DNA of 64,000 bases, taken from Bacillota bacterium. GTDB lineage: Bacteria > Bacillota > Clostridia > Christensenellales > Aristaeellaceae. Positions 25,744-34,467 of the stretch are shown in pieces. Made by a program: the position numbers and the translations under genes. The notes under the pieces were generated by a model, which did no database searches, was not told the origin of the DNA, and saw only the letters and a program-made list of their open reading frames with translations. Position 1 is the first letter of the stretch. The number at the start of each line of letters is the position of its first letter. Location of the stretch: positions 1 to 64,000 of the forward strand of contig JAEYOV010000050.1 in assembly GCA_023411395.1 (NCBI GenBank), in the 5' to 3' direction.

Positions 25744-26900
25744 ACACGTCCTCCATTCTGTTCATGCGATGAGGCGTTATTGGGATAGGTGCCTCCTTGG
25801 ATGATGATGTCGGCCATTTTTCTCAGTTCCTCCAGCGAAAGCGCTTTTTCCGCCTCCTCAGCCAGGAGCGCGGCTTGCAGGCATTTGAGAATGTTTTCGT
25901 TCCCAACACCCTGCTCCTGACAAAAGCGGGCCGCGCCGAAAAACCGCTCGTCCCCGCCAAGCTTGCGGGGCAGGTCACGCCCGACGCGCGCGAGGGTATC
26001 GCCCAGCCTTTTGTTGCCAAAGCGCAAAAGCAGGTCATGCACATGCTCCCGGAGGGAAAGGAAGGGCACGCCGTAGGCTTTGCTCAGCGCCTGCGCGCTT
26101 TCCAGCATCGCAAGTGTCACGGTTTCCCGTATTGTGCTGTCCAGGATGGCTTCCCAGATGAAGGTATAACCCTTCCTGATGCCCAGGTAGGCAGCGGCCG
26201 TATGGCCCATGTTGTGGATGTACATTTTGCGCCGCACATAAAAGACAAAGGGTGAATAAGGCCGCAAATGCGGGTACTGCGGTACATCCCCCTTGAAGGC
26301 GTCCCTGTCCGCCGGCAGCTCACAGTAGCTTTCCGCGTGGATCGAAAGCGGATGGTGCAGCTTCATCAGCGGAGTCTGAACGGGGATCATGCGGCCGATG
26401 GTGGTTTCCACCAGACCGATCTTTTCGGCAAAAAATGCACCATACCGGCCGGGCAGGTGTGCAAGCAGCAGCTTGCCAAGATATGCCTGGGCGTTTAGCA
26501 GGTTTTCACAGATTAGAATATTCAGCGGCGGGCTCCGCCTGTCACAGCGCAGTTTGATGCCCTTTGCAACCGTCCCGGCAACGGCGGTCAGCGCATTGGT
26601 ACCAACGGATATGGCCATCAGGTCCGCATCGCAGACCGCCCTGGCAACGTCATCGGTCCTGATGATGTTCAGGGCATGCACATTCCGTACGGCATAGGTC
26701 TCCTCCAAATCGTCAGAAAGCAGCGTGATCGGGTATTCGCGGTATTCATTGATCAGAGATACAAGCTGCTCATCGATATCGACAAAGGTGGTCTCAAAGC
26801 CCCATTCATACAGAAGCTGGCCGATGAAGCCGCGTCCAACGCATCCAGCCCCCAGCATGACCGCTTTTTTTGCCGCAGCATTCCGCATCGAGGTATCCAT
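25740..26900 (-). CDS. Mannitol-1-phosphate 5-dehydrogenase-like polyol dehydrogenase
   Basis: A 386-residue NAD-dependent long-chain polyol dehydrogenase. The Rossmann motif VMLGAGCVGRGFIGQLLYEWGF with VDID at the end of strand two favours NAD. The YIHNMGHTAAAYLGIRKG segment matches the MtlD-type catalytic helix, better than mannonate or tagaturonate oxidoreductases. It would interconvert a polyol (phosphate) and a ketose (phosphate). No mannitol PTS is present in the window, so the polyol may come from the glycan or be an alternative substrate. Start directly abuts the kinase stop (TGAATG). Confidence 0.82.
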   Translation of the reverse strand: MDTSMRNAAAKKAVMLGAGCVGRGFIGQLLYEWGFETTFVDIDEQLVSLINEYREYPITLLSDDLEETYAVRNVHALNIIRTDDVARAVCDADLMAISVGTNALTAVAGTVAKGIKLRCDRRSPPLNILICENLLNAQAYLGKLLLAHLPGRYGAFFAEKIGLVETTIGRMIPVQTPLMKLHHPLSIHAESYCELPADRDAFKGDVPQYPHLRPYSPFVFYVRRKMYIHNMGHTAAAYLGIRKGYTFIWEAILDSTIRETVTLAMLESAQALSKAYGVPFLSLREHVHDLLLRFGNKRLGDTLARVGRDLPRKLGGDERFFGAARFCQEQGVGNENILKCLQAALLAEEAEKALSLEELRKMADIIIQGGTYPNNASSHEQNGGRV

Positions 26901-27950
26901 TCAGCACATTCCTTTGTCCGCTTCCATGCCGGCTGAAACATACCGGCCCGCATGCAGCCGTTCATACAGGGAAAGCGCCAGGGGCAGCGGCAGAACGCCA
27001 TCGGCAGCGCCCGGCATCTTAAGCGACGAGCATGCCGACGCGTTCCCGGCGCGAAGAGCATCGGGCAGGGCGCCGTTCCGGTGCGCCACGCACAAAACTC
27101 CTGCGCAAAAGGCATCCCCCGCCCCGACGGTCCCCTGAATGTATCCCTTGGGCAGCTTCGCTCCCCGTTCGCAGTACAGCCGCCCTTCATCGTCCATGCC
27201 AAAGGATGCTTCCGGCGTGTGAATGATCGCCCATTTGGACACGCCATATCCGGCCAGCTTCTCAAGCGCGGGCTTGATCCCCTCTTCCAATAGGCATCCG
27301 TTTCTACCCCGAAGAACGACGCCTGTAATTTCCTGCGCCTCGGTTTCATTGATGACACAGTAGGTGACGTATTTGAGCGCCGGAATGCAGACCTTTGCAA
27401 AACGGTCGGATTTCAGGCTCACCACATCGATGCACGTTTCAAGCCCCGCCTGCCTTGCCAGGCACAGGAGCTTCGCCATGCGCGTACCGTACTCTGGCTC
27501 GGGCCGGTCAAGCGTGTCAAGAAGCATCAAATAGCCGATGTATAGGATCCTTTCGGCACAGCCGTCCAATTTAAAATCCTCAATATCCAAAAGACTGTTT
27601 GCGCCCCGGTGATGAAAGAACGTGCGCTGATGGGTGGCCTCGCTCTCGTATACGTCGGTGTAGGAGGCGGCCCCGCACCGGCGGATGCATGACAAATCTG
27701 CATGCTCCGCCCTCAAAAGCGCCTCGTACGTCCTGCCGCCCAGCGCGTCCTCCCCCAGCACACCCACAGCGCGCAGCGGGATGGACGGGTCAAGCTTATA
27801 AAGGTCCAGAAGCACATTGCATAGCGCGCCGCCGGGCGAGATGATTGTCCGCCCTATATCCGTCAGGCTGCCCTCGGCAGGATAATTTGGTATCCTCATG
27901 ATCCTGTCGATCAGCGCGACGCCGCTTATGATGATCCCTTGCCGTTCCAT
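26901..27950 (-). CDS. PfkB-family carbohydrate kinase
   Basis: A 349-residue ribokinase-fold kinase that phosphorylates a sugar or nucleoside with ATP. The anion-hole/catalytic motif GTVGAGDAFCAGVL is near residue 275, and the substrate-side ISPGGALCNVLLDLYKL near residue 38. Substrate cannot be read directly. Placed between D-lyxose isomerase and a mannitol-1-phosphate-dehydrogenase-like gene, a ketose such as fructose or xylulose is the best guess. It begins 17 nt behind the isomerase gene. Confidence 0.88.
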   Translation of the reverse strand: MERQGIIISGVALIDRIMRIPNYPAEGSLTDIGRTIISPGGALCNVLLDLYKLDPSIPLRAVGVLGEDALGGRTYEALLRAEHADLSCIRRCGAASYTDVYESEATHQRTFFHHRGANSLLDIEDFKLDGCAERILYIGYLMLLDTLDRPEPEYGTRMAKLLCLARQAGLETCIDVVSLKSDRFAKVCIPALKYVTYCVINETEAQEITGVVLRGRNGCLLEEGIKPALEKLAGYGVSKWAIIHTPEASFGMDDEGRLYCERGAKLPKGYIQGTVGAGDAFCAGVLCVAHRNGALPDALRAGNASACSSLKMPGAADGVLPLPLALSLYERLHAGRYVSAGMEADKGMC

Positions 27951-27967
27951 TTTGATACCACCTCAAG

Positions 27968-28486
27968 CTAGCGTTTTATGCGCGGGTTTGTAAAGACATC
28001 GGTATCATCGTGGCTGGTTGTGGAAAACTCGGAAACAATGGCGCCCTGCGGCCCGCCCTGAAACCAGTGCAGGGTATTGGGCGCCAGGGTGTGCTGCCCG
28101 CCCGGATGCAGGACGATTTCATGGAAAACGGTATAGCATTCCCTGCCCTCCTGCGGCGGCAAGGCGGACGGGGACAGGGACTTCTCTCCCTCGACATACA
28201 GGTATACAACCCCGCTGCGGCACCTGAACGTTTCCTCCTTGCCGGGGCAGCCCGGGCAGTTGGGATGCCGGTGCTCGGGGCAGGTTTGACCGGGCAGCAG
28301 TACAAGCTCCTTTGCGCAGCAGCGGTCGGTGTTGACGTATGTAACCAGTTGAAGTCCCGTTATCAGAAGATTGTCCAGACCGAAATCCGTGACCTCCAGA
28401 CGCTCCTTCTCCTCCCTTGTCAGCGTAATGCCCGCGTCCCCCAGCATTTCCAAGGCTTTTCGCCTGGCGAATCCCTCATCCTTCAT
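27968..28486 (-). CDS. D-lyxose isomerase (cupin family)
   Basis: A 172-residue cupin matching D-lyxose isomerases, which interconvert D-lyxose/D-xylulose and also D-mannose/D-fructose. The metal site is seen in EHRHPNCPGCPGKEETF (two His and a Glu) and the later His in APNTLHWFQGG. ATG 28486 is preferred because GGAGG lies 8 nt upstream; an in-frame GTG at 28501 overlaps that site. It is the first gene of an operon with kinase, dehydrogenase, TIM-barrel protein and GH172, divergent from a ROK regulator 61-76 nt away. With four alpha-mannosidases nearby, mannose is an attractive substrate. Confidence 0.85.
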   Translation of the reverse strand: MKDEGFARRKALEMLGDAGITLTREEKERLEVTDFGLDNLLITGLQLVTYVNTDRCCAKELVLLPGQTCPEHRHPNCPGCPGKEETFRCRSGVVYLYVEGEKSLSPSALPPQEGRECYTVFHEIVLHPGGQHTLAPNTLHWFQGGPQGAIVSEFSTTSHDDTDVFTNPRIKR

Positions 28487-28519
28487 CCGATATGCCTCCA
28501 CTCCTGCATAATAAATAAA

Positions 28520-28548
28520 TTGATTTTACAAATATAGTCTAGTATAAT
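28520..28548 (+). promoter_or_regulatory. Promoter of the ROK regulator gene
   Basis: TTGATT (28520-28525) and TATAAT (28543-28548) with a 17-nt spacer, in the short AT-rich divergent region shared with the D-lyxose isomerase operon. A ROK protein binding here could control both directions. Confidence 0.7.
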
Positions 28549-28562
28549 AACCACAGGAAGCC

Positions 28563-29726
28563 ATGTCAATGGAAAGGCGTGATATCATGCGGATCGGGAT
28601 GAACGCGGAAACCATGAAGCAGATGAACCGGATGTCCGCCCTGCGCAGGATCGCCACCGAGGGCGAGGTCATGCGCCTGACGCTGGCCGAATCCCTTGGG
28701 CTGACCCGGATGTCGCTGACAAACGTGGTCAATGATCTGATCAGCAACGGATATATAGAGGAAAAGCCGGCGTACGGCGATCATAAGGTGGGCCGGAACC
28801 CCATCCCGCTGTCCATTGCAAAGACCGCTCCCAAGTCTATCGGCATCTGGATCTCCAGGGATCATATTGCCATGGCGGTGTGCGATATGACCCTTCAGGT
28901 TCTTTATACGGGAAAGATTGATCTGTACCGCGAAACCGAGGAAACCATCCAGCAAAAGCTTCTTGCCCTGGCGGAAGAGGCGGTGCCCTACTCGCAGCCC
29001 GCCATGGGCATTGGCATTGCGATGATCGGGGCGATCGATCCTGAAGCCGAGGAACTCGTTCATCCCAAAAACTTCTTCGGCATTGAGAGGCTGAACGTAA
29101 AGGACATCCTGCAGGACCGCTTCCCGCTGCCCGTTTACGTGAATAACGACATGAACTGCGCGGCGCTGGCGGAATCCATGTACGGCCGCTACCGGCGTTA
29201 TCAGAACATGCTTTACATCGGCCTGGACAACGGCGTCGGCGCCGGCATCATCCATCAGGGGCAGTTGATGCAGGGCGGCCACGTGGGCATCGGCGAGATC
29301 GGGCACATGAGCATTGAGTGCACCGGCGAGCGCTGCGCCTGCGGCAACCGCGGCTGTCTGGAAAACTATGTGAGCATACCGGTGCTGGAGAAGCAGTTTG
29401 CCCAGGCCGGGCCGCGCTTCAAGGACCACTGCGCGCTGCCTGAAAACAGCGCGGTCATGGAAGGGGCGGCAGAATACCTTGTGGTCGCCATGGTCAACCT
29501 GGTGAATATCCTTCATCCCGACATCATTCTGATGGGGCATCAAGGCAGTTTCATACCAAAGTATCTTCTCACCTTCATGGAAGAGAAGGTCAACTTTCTC
29601 CGGTTCACGGACGCGGAAAAGCCGCTTCGTGTCCGGCACGCGCATTTCGGCGAAATCGCCCCCCTTCTGGGCGGTGCCGCACTGGTGTACGACGCGTTTT
29701 TCCGCAAGGGCAAATGTACGTGCTAA
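28563..29726 (+). CDS. ROK-family transcriptional regulator (NagC/XylR type)
   Basis: A 387-residue protein with an N-terminal winged helix (about 20-75: LTLAESLGLTRMSLTNVVNDL) and a ROK sugar-kinase-like domain. The ROK zinc motif CACGNRGCLE is near residue 260 and the GLDNGVGAGII phosphate-type loop precedes it. Such proteins repress sugar operons and are released by a sugar or sugar phosphate. It is divergent from the D-lyxose isomerase operon, the likely target. ATG 28563 has AGGA at 4 nt; ATG 28587 with GGAAAGG is an alternative. Its stop overlaps the mutarotase stop on the other strand. Confidence 0.9.
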   Translation: MSMERRDIMRIGMNAETMKQMNRMSALRRIATEGEVMRLTLAESLGLTRMSLTNVVNDLISNGYIEEKPAYGDHKVGRNPIPLSIAKTAPKSIGIWISRDHIAMAVCDMTLQVLYTGKIDLYRETEETIQQKLLALAEEAVPYSQPAMGIGIAMIGAIDPEAEELVHPKNFFGIERLNVKDILQDRFPLPVYVNNDMNCAALAESMYGRYRRYQNMLYIGLDNGVGAGIIHQGQLMQGGHVGIGEIGHMSIECTGERCACGNRGCLENYVSIPVLEKQFAQAGPRFKDHCALPENSAVMEGAAEYLVVAMVNLVNILHPDIILMGHQGSFIPKYLLTFMEEKVNFLRFTDAEKPLRVRHAHFGEIAPLLGGAALVYDAFFRKGKCTC

Positions 29727-30595
29727 TGCAGTATTTCAATGCTCCACGCGTTGGCATATTCTTCACCCGGATCAGCGAAGATCAGATCGGGCTGCCTGCT
29801 CAGCTCGGTGATGGCGCCCTTTGCCCCCGGGAGGGATGACCACGGCTCGATGCATACATAGGGCGCAGCTTTGTGCGGTACATGCCACAAGCCCAGATAC
29901 GGCATCTTGGGGTAGGTCAGGCGGACGCCGCGCTTTGCGCCCTCCGCCCTCAGCGTAACGCAGCCGGCCATGTTGCGGAGCACGATGGCGTCGTCATCAA
30001 ACAGGCTGTGCGTAAGCTTCAGTTTTGTGCCGCCCTCCAGCGGGAAGGGCTCCTCCTTTCCCGTAACAAAGCAGTCCGGCGTAAACAGGACCCGCTTTGG
30101 CCTGCACGGAGATTCAAAATGAAGGGCATAATCCTCAAACGCAAAGCCGTCCTCCAGCGGCACATGGAAGCCGGGATGCCCGCCCAGACCGAAATACATC
30201 CGCTCCGTACCCGTGTTCCGAACACTGTAAACGATATCCAGGCGGCTGCCCACCAGGCTGTACTTGATCCGGAAAACGAAGGGGCACGGGTACAGCGCAA
30301 GGGTCAGCTTGCTGTCGGTAAGCTCCATCGTGACGGAGTCCCCCATATTTTCAACGGCCGTGAACAGGCAGTGGCTGGCAAAGCCATGGATGGGAAGGCG
30401 GTAGAGATGGCCGTTCAAGGTGTAGCAACCGCCGTTTAATCTGGCCACATACGGGAAGATGGTCGTGGAGCGGCCCTTCCAATAAGCCGGGTCACCCTGC
30501 CAGAGATATTCCGTTTCCTGGCGGATGGACCAGAGCTCCGCGCCTAGTTCCCTCACCGTAATGGTGAGTGCTTTGTTGGATATGGTTTGAAACAT
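29723..30595 (-). CDS. Aldose 1-epimerase-family protein (galactose mutarotase-like)
   Basis: A 290-residue beta-sandwich protein. The catalytic His motifs LPIHGFASH and GLGGHPGF and the Glu in CIEPWSSLPG are as in LacX-type aldose epimerases, which speed anomer exchange of sugars or phosphosugars. ATG 30595 lies 4 nt after the GH38 stop, so it is coupled to that gene; the long upstream in-frame extension would run inside GH38. It is the last gene of the importer C operon and may convert alpha-mannose released by GH38 to the anomer its next enzyme needs. Confidence 0.85.
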   Translation of the reverse strand: MFQTISNKALTITVRELGAELWSIRQETEYLWQGDPAYWKGRSTTIFPYVARLNGGCYTLNGHLYRLPIHGFASHCLFTAVENMGDSVTMELTDSKLTLALYPCPFVFRIKYSLVGSRLDIVYSVRNTGTERMYFGLGGHPGFHVPLEDGFAFEDYALHFESPCRPKRVLFTPDCFVTGKEEPFPLEGGTKLKLTHSLFDDDAIVLRNMAGCVTLRAEGAKRGVRLTYPKMPYLGLWHVPHKAAPYVCIEPWSSLPGAKGAITELSRQPDLIFADPGEEYANAWSIEILH

Positions 30596-30599
30596 ACGG

Positions 30600-33392
30600 T
30601 CACTTCTTTTCAGATGATATCGGCTTGATAAGAATGCTCTTAAGCGCCCACGGCGAAAGGCGAACTTTGAAGCTGTCATCCGTAATCACAAGCGGGTTAT
30701 AACCGCGCTCCAATACATCCGTCAGCCCGGCCCCGGCAGCAGGGCCGCAGGTAACGGTTCCAGTTTCCCTGCCGTTTTGATACAGCCGTAGCAGCACGCT
30801 TTCGCCGTCCGCGGAAGGCATGAGCGCCGTGACGCGCGCATCGCCGAGAAGGCGTAAAAGGCTTCCCTCCCGGGGGAGCCTGCCTTTGTGAAGGCCGCTT
30901 GAATGCGAAAAGATGGGGTGCGAAAAGCAGAAGGCGTATTTGAAAAGCGTTGTCCAGTCAAAATCGGTCACTGCCGCAATGCCAAGCTCCATGTGATGCA
31001 CGCCGGCTTCGGGGAGTTTGTCCGGCGAATGGGACGAGCGCAAAAGGCTAACCTGCAAGGCATTGTCATAGGCGCGATACCCGTATTTGCAGTCGGTGGT
31101 CATCATCAGCCCGCCGCCCTGCCGGACCGGCGCGGCATACAGATGCGCGGGCACATCATGGTTAAGCTGCGGACGATCGATGAACCCGCCAGCAATATCA
31201 TAGCGGATGCAGCCGGCATCATACGCATAGGGAACATGAAATTGCAACTGCGGCACAGGCTGGCCCTCCGCGCCCCTTTCATGCCAATCCGCTTCCACCG
31301 AAAAACGCAGCATCTCATTGCATAGGGTTACGCTCACGCCAAGTTTCGATTGACCGAAACAGAGTTCGTAGGACAGGCACTTGATTATGCCGTCCGCCTT
31401 TACATCCTTGAGCAGCACAAAGCATTCCTGATTCAGGTTTTGCACTTTTCCATACCGCCCTACCATCCACGCGGAGAAAAAGCCGATGTCCTGCTCCTGC
31501 GCCAAACGGAAGCATGCGGGTTCGCTAAGAAGCTGTTCTCCCGCGCGCTTGTCATAAAGGGAGCAAAGCGACAGCGAACAGCCATCAAACTCCGCGCGTA
31601 CCACGTCGTTTTCCAGCGTTATATTGCCTGCGCCCCCGTGCTGCACACGGGTATTTTCCATGTAGGGCGCGGGCCGCGGCGTTTGTGCGGGCGCCACGTA
31701 GTAATTGGCATAGCCAAATGCAGGCACCCTGGCCATGAAGGCGATCCTTGTGTAGGTGTGGGACCAATACTTCTGCTTCTCCGAGACTGTATCAAAGGGT
31801 AGTTCCTCCTTTGAAGCGCTGTACACGGAAGTCTTCAAAAGCGGAAGCTCCCAGTCCCAAACGGTGAGCTCGATCCGCTCCTCGCGGTCATAACGGGTTG
31901 TGTTGAAGAGCGTAAACGCGCGCACATCGCCTCTTCCGCGGGAAACGTCCGATACGTTGAAAGCTGTGGTAAAGCCGCTGTTTTCCATCAGCGCGCCCTT
32001 GAACGCGCCGCGCCCCGCCCCCGCGCCTTCGGCGGTGGACTCCGGCTCGCCTTTTTCCGGGATGCCAAAGGCGGATGTGTCGATCTGGCTGCAAAGTATG
32101 TGCATGGCACGGTTTGAGTTGCCCAGCGCAAGGCTGTCCGCCTCCTGAAAAAGCCCGAGGGCGTACTCCCGGGTGTCCCTTACGCCGCTTCCCGGCAGGA
32201 TGTCATGGAACTGGTTGAACAGCACGTTCTTCCACGCCCGAGAAAAATCCGCCGCTGGCGTGATTTCGCATCCGGCCAGCCTGGCCAGGCTGACGAGCGC
32301 CTCACTGTCGTAGAGGTGATCTTCACCGAAGCGGTTTGCCTGCTTTATGCGCGACTGCGATGTATAGCAGCCGGTGAACACAAAATTCAGCTCGCGCGTA
32401 ACCACAGGAAAATGCTCATAGCCCGCCTCAATCCTTTGAAAATATTCGTCTACGCGCCCGAAGCGTATTTCGGGCATCAGCGGCCATGACTGCATATCCA
32501 GCACACGCTCGATATCGCGGCGCGTCGGGCCGCCGCCATGGTCGCCCACGCCGTATACCTTCAGCCCTGTTTTGATTTTGTTGCGCTTACAGAAGGCCGG
32601 CAGGAAATCCGTCATGGAGCATTCGATCAGGTTGTTGTACCAATTGGGTTCGCGGTGCGTAAGCACCTCGCTTCCCGAGGGCGCGCGCCAGCGGTAGACC
32701 TCCTCGCTCTCGTTGCCGCGGCAATGGTACATGTACTTGACGCCGCCATGGGAAAGCGCCTCCGGCACGCCGATGGGGTGCCCGAAGGTGTCCGGCTCAA
32801 AGTCCAGCACAAGCGTGCCGGGGGCGATATCCAAAAGACGGGAAAGATACTGTTTCGTATAAAGCAAGTGGCGCGCCATGGACTCGGCGCCGATCATGTT
32901 TTTGTCGGGCTCCACCCAATGCGTCGCCGCGACCTCCCAGCGCCCTTCCCCGACCCGTTTTTTGATTGCGGGCAGCATTGACGGCGCGTATTTTTCGATG
33001 ATCTCGTAGGTGGAAGCCTGGGACTGGGTGAAGGTGAACGCCGGATAATCCTCCATCAGGTGGAGCATGGTCTGGAAGGTGTCAATCACGATGCCTGTGG
33101 TCTCGGGCATGCTCCACATCCAGTTCATGTCGATGTGCGCGTGGGCGGCGCAGATCAGGCACAGGCTTTTGGCCCGCGCAATGTAACCGCTGAGCGCCTC
33201 CTCCTCCCCGAGCGCCGCCTGCCGGATGATTGCCCCGGAAGATTCAAGCTGGCCTTCCAGCCGGAAGACCGAAGGCTCAAGTGCCGCCGGGTCACTCAGC
33301 AGATTGTTCAGATACGCAAGCTCGCTCAGTATCCGCTGCGCCCAGTACTGTCCCTGTGTTTTTTCCCGGAGCTGTTCAATCCGTGTAAGCAT
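30600..33392 (-). CDS. GH38 alpha-mannosidase (importer C operon)
   Basis: A 930-residue GH38 enzyme. The zinc motif is HAHID (H84, H86, D88); the nucleophile is D201 in LDFEPDTFGHP. The helical middle domain and the long beta-sandwich C-terminus are intact. The N-terminal 75-residue helical extension resembles that of cytosolic class II alpha-mannosidases. There is no signal peptide. It lies between a GH105 gene and a mutarotase gene, which suggests a substrate where an alpha-mannoside is exposed once an unsaturated uronic acid is removed. Confidence 0.92.
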   Translation of the reverse strand: MLTRIEQLREKTQGQYWAQRILSELAYLNNLLSDPAALEPSVFRLEGQLESSGAIIRQAALGEEEALSGYIARAKSLCLICAAHAHIDMNWMWSMPETTGIVIDTFQTMLHLMEDYPAFTFTQSQASTYEIIEKYAPSMLPAIKKRVGEGRWEVAATHWVEPDKNMIGAESMARHLLYTKQYLSRLLDIAPGTLVLDFEPDTFGHPIGVPEALSHGGVKYMYHCRGNESEEVYRWRAPSGSEVLTHREPNWYNNLIECSMTDFLPAFCKRNKIKTGLKVYGVGDHGGGPTRRDIERVLDMQSWPLMPEIRFGRVDEYFQRIEAGYEHFPVVTRELNFVFTGCYTSQSRIKQANRFGEDHLYDSEALVSLARLAGCEITPAADFSRAWKNVLFNQFHDILPGSGVRDTREYALGLFQEADSLALGNSNRAMHILCSQIDTSAFGIPEKGEPESTAEGAGAGRGAFKGALMENSGFTTAFNVSDVSRGRGDVRAFTLFNTTRYDREERIELTVWDWELPLLKTSVYSASKEELPFDTVSEKQKYWSHTYTRIAFMARVPAFGYANYYVAPAQTPRPAPYMENTRVQHGGAGNITLENDVVRAEFDGCSLSLCSLYDKRAGEQLLSEPACFRLAQEQDIGFFSAWMVGRYGKVQNLNQECFVLLKDVKADGIIKCLSYELCFGQSKLGVSVTLCNEMLRFSVEADWHERGAEGQPVPQLQFHVPYAYDAGCIRYDIAGGFIDRPQLNHDVPAHLYAAPVRQGGGLMMTTDCKYGYRAYDNALQVSLLRSSHSPDKLPEAGVHHMELGIAAVTDFDWTTLFKYAFCFSHPIFSHSSGLHKGRLPREGSLLRLLGDARVTALMPSADGESVLLRLYQNGRETGTVTCGPAAGAGLTDVLERGYNPLVITDDSFKVRLSPWALKSILIKPISSEKK

Positions 33393-33435
33393 GCTGAATC
33401 CTTCCTATCGCAGACAGGTTCAAATCATTTCCCGC

Positions 33436-34467
33436 TCAGCGTGCCTTCGCCGCTTCCACAAAGGCCAGCAGCGCCATGGACTGGCCGTAAGGGCACGGGC
33501 GGAGTGGAATGGTGCGGTAATACTCCTTGGTCAGGCGAAGGCATGTGCCCGCCGAAACCTCCGAAACCTCTCCGGAATCCGCTACGCGCCTAAGAACAGC
33601 CTTCGCCGCCTTTTCCCCGGCGGCCCGGTACCGGCTGCTGACCAGGCCAAGGCGAACAGCCTTGAGGATGCCGTACGCAAACCCCGCTGTTGCCGAGGAT
33701 TCCTGATAGCTTGATGGATCGTCAAGCAAGGTGTGGAACATGCCGTTTGGCGCCTGAAGCCTGGCAAGCGCATCAATCTGCCGGTCAAGTGTTGAGACAA
33801 GGTACATTTTGACTCCTTCGGGGAGCGGGGCAAGTTCCAGGTAGTCAACCAGCCCGGCGGTATACCATGCGTTTCCGCGCCCCCAGAAAGCGCCGGCATA
33901 ATGGTGCATCCCCTCAAATGTCCATCCGTGGAAGAACAGCCCCGTCACAGGGTCCTGCAGGTATTTGATATGAACAAGAAACTGGCGCACGGACTCCTGC
34001 ACGCAGTCGTCGCGCTTCAGCAGCCTGCCCATGCGCGCAACAAAAAGCACCGTCATGTACAGCGTGTCGTCCCAAAGCTGCGCATCATTTTCACTGTCGA
34101 TGGTGATATGCTGAAATCCCCCCTCGCCCGTGCGCGGCAATTTATGCAGCGCATACTCCAGCCATTCAAGGCAGGCGGCAAGGTATTCTTCCTTCCCCGT
34201 ATCCTCATACAGAAAAGATAGCGTCAGCATCGGGCACATGGAATTGATATTCTTCCCCGGAAGGCCCTTTGAAAGCCATCCGTCGAACCAGTCAACAAGA
34301 TAGCCCGTCAGCGCCCGGTCCCGCGCCTGCTTCGCGTGCTGATACAGCGCAAAGAGCGCAACGCCCTGCGGCCAGTCGAACAGTTCCATCGTCTTTTGGC
34401 CGTCAGGGCTTTGGGTCTGCCACTTGATCAACCGGTCAATTTGCCTGCCGTACTGCTTTATGCCCAT
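33436..34467 (-). CDS. GH105-family unsaturated uronyl hydrolase (importer C operon)
   Basis: A 343-residue (alpha/alpha)6 barrel. LWDDTLYMTVLFVARMG holds the likely catalytic Asp; FFHGWTF, GAFWGRGNAWYTAGLVDYLEL and a Tyr/Ser-rich SSYQESSATAGFAYGILKAVRLGL segment are typical of GH105/GH88. It differs from the 21511 enzyme in several motifs, so the two may have different specificities. ATG 34467 is chosen for its GGAGG about 6 nt upstream; it overlaps the preceding gene by 10 nt. Cytoplasmic by lack of a signal peptide. Confidence 0.88.
   Translation of the reverse strand: MGIKQYGRQIDRLIKWQTQSPDGQKTMELFDWPQGVALFALYQHAKQARDRALTGYLVDWFDGWLSKGLPGKNINSMCPMLTLSFLYEDTGKEEYLAACLEWLEYALHKLPRTGEGGFQHITIDSENDAQLWDDTLYMTVLFVARMGRLLKRDDCVQESVRQFLVHIKYLQDPVTGLFFHGWTFEGMHHYAGAFWGRGNAWYTAGLVDYLELAPLPEGVKMYLVSTLDRQIDALARLQAPNGMFHTLLDDPSSYQESSATAGFAYGILKAVRLGLVSSRYRAAGEKAAKAVLRRVADSGEVSEVSAGTCLRLTKEYYRTIPLRPCPYGQSMALLAFVEAAKAR

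Noticed and set aside
28566..29645. Minus-strand open frame of 359 codons opposite the ROK regulator gene
   Set aside because: The plus strand holds intact winged-helix and ROK motifs; the antisense product has none.
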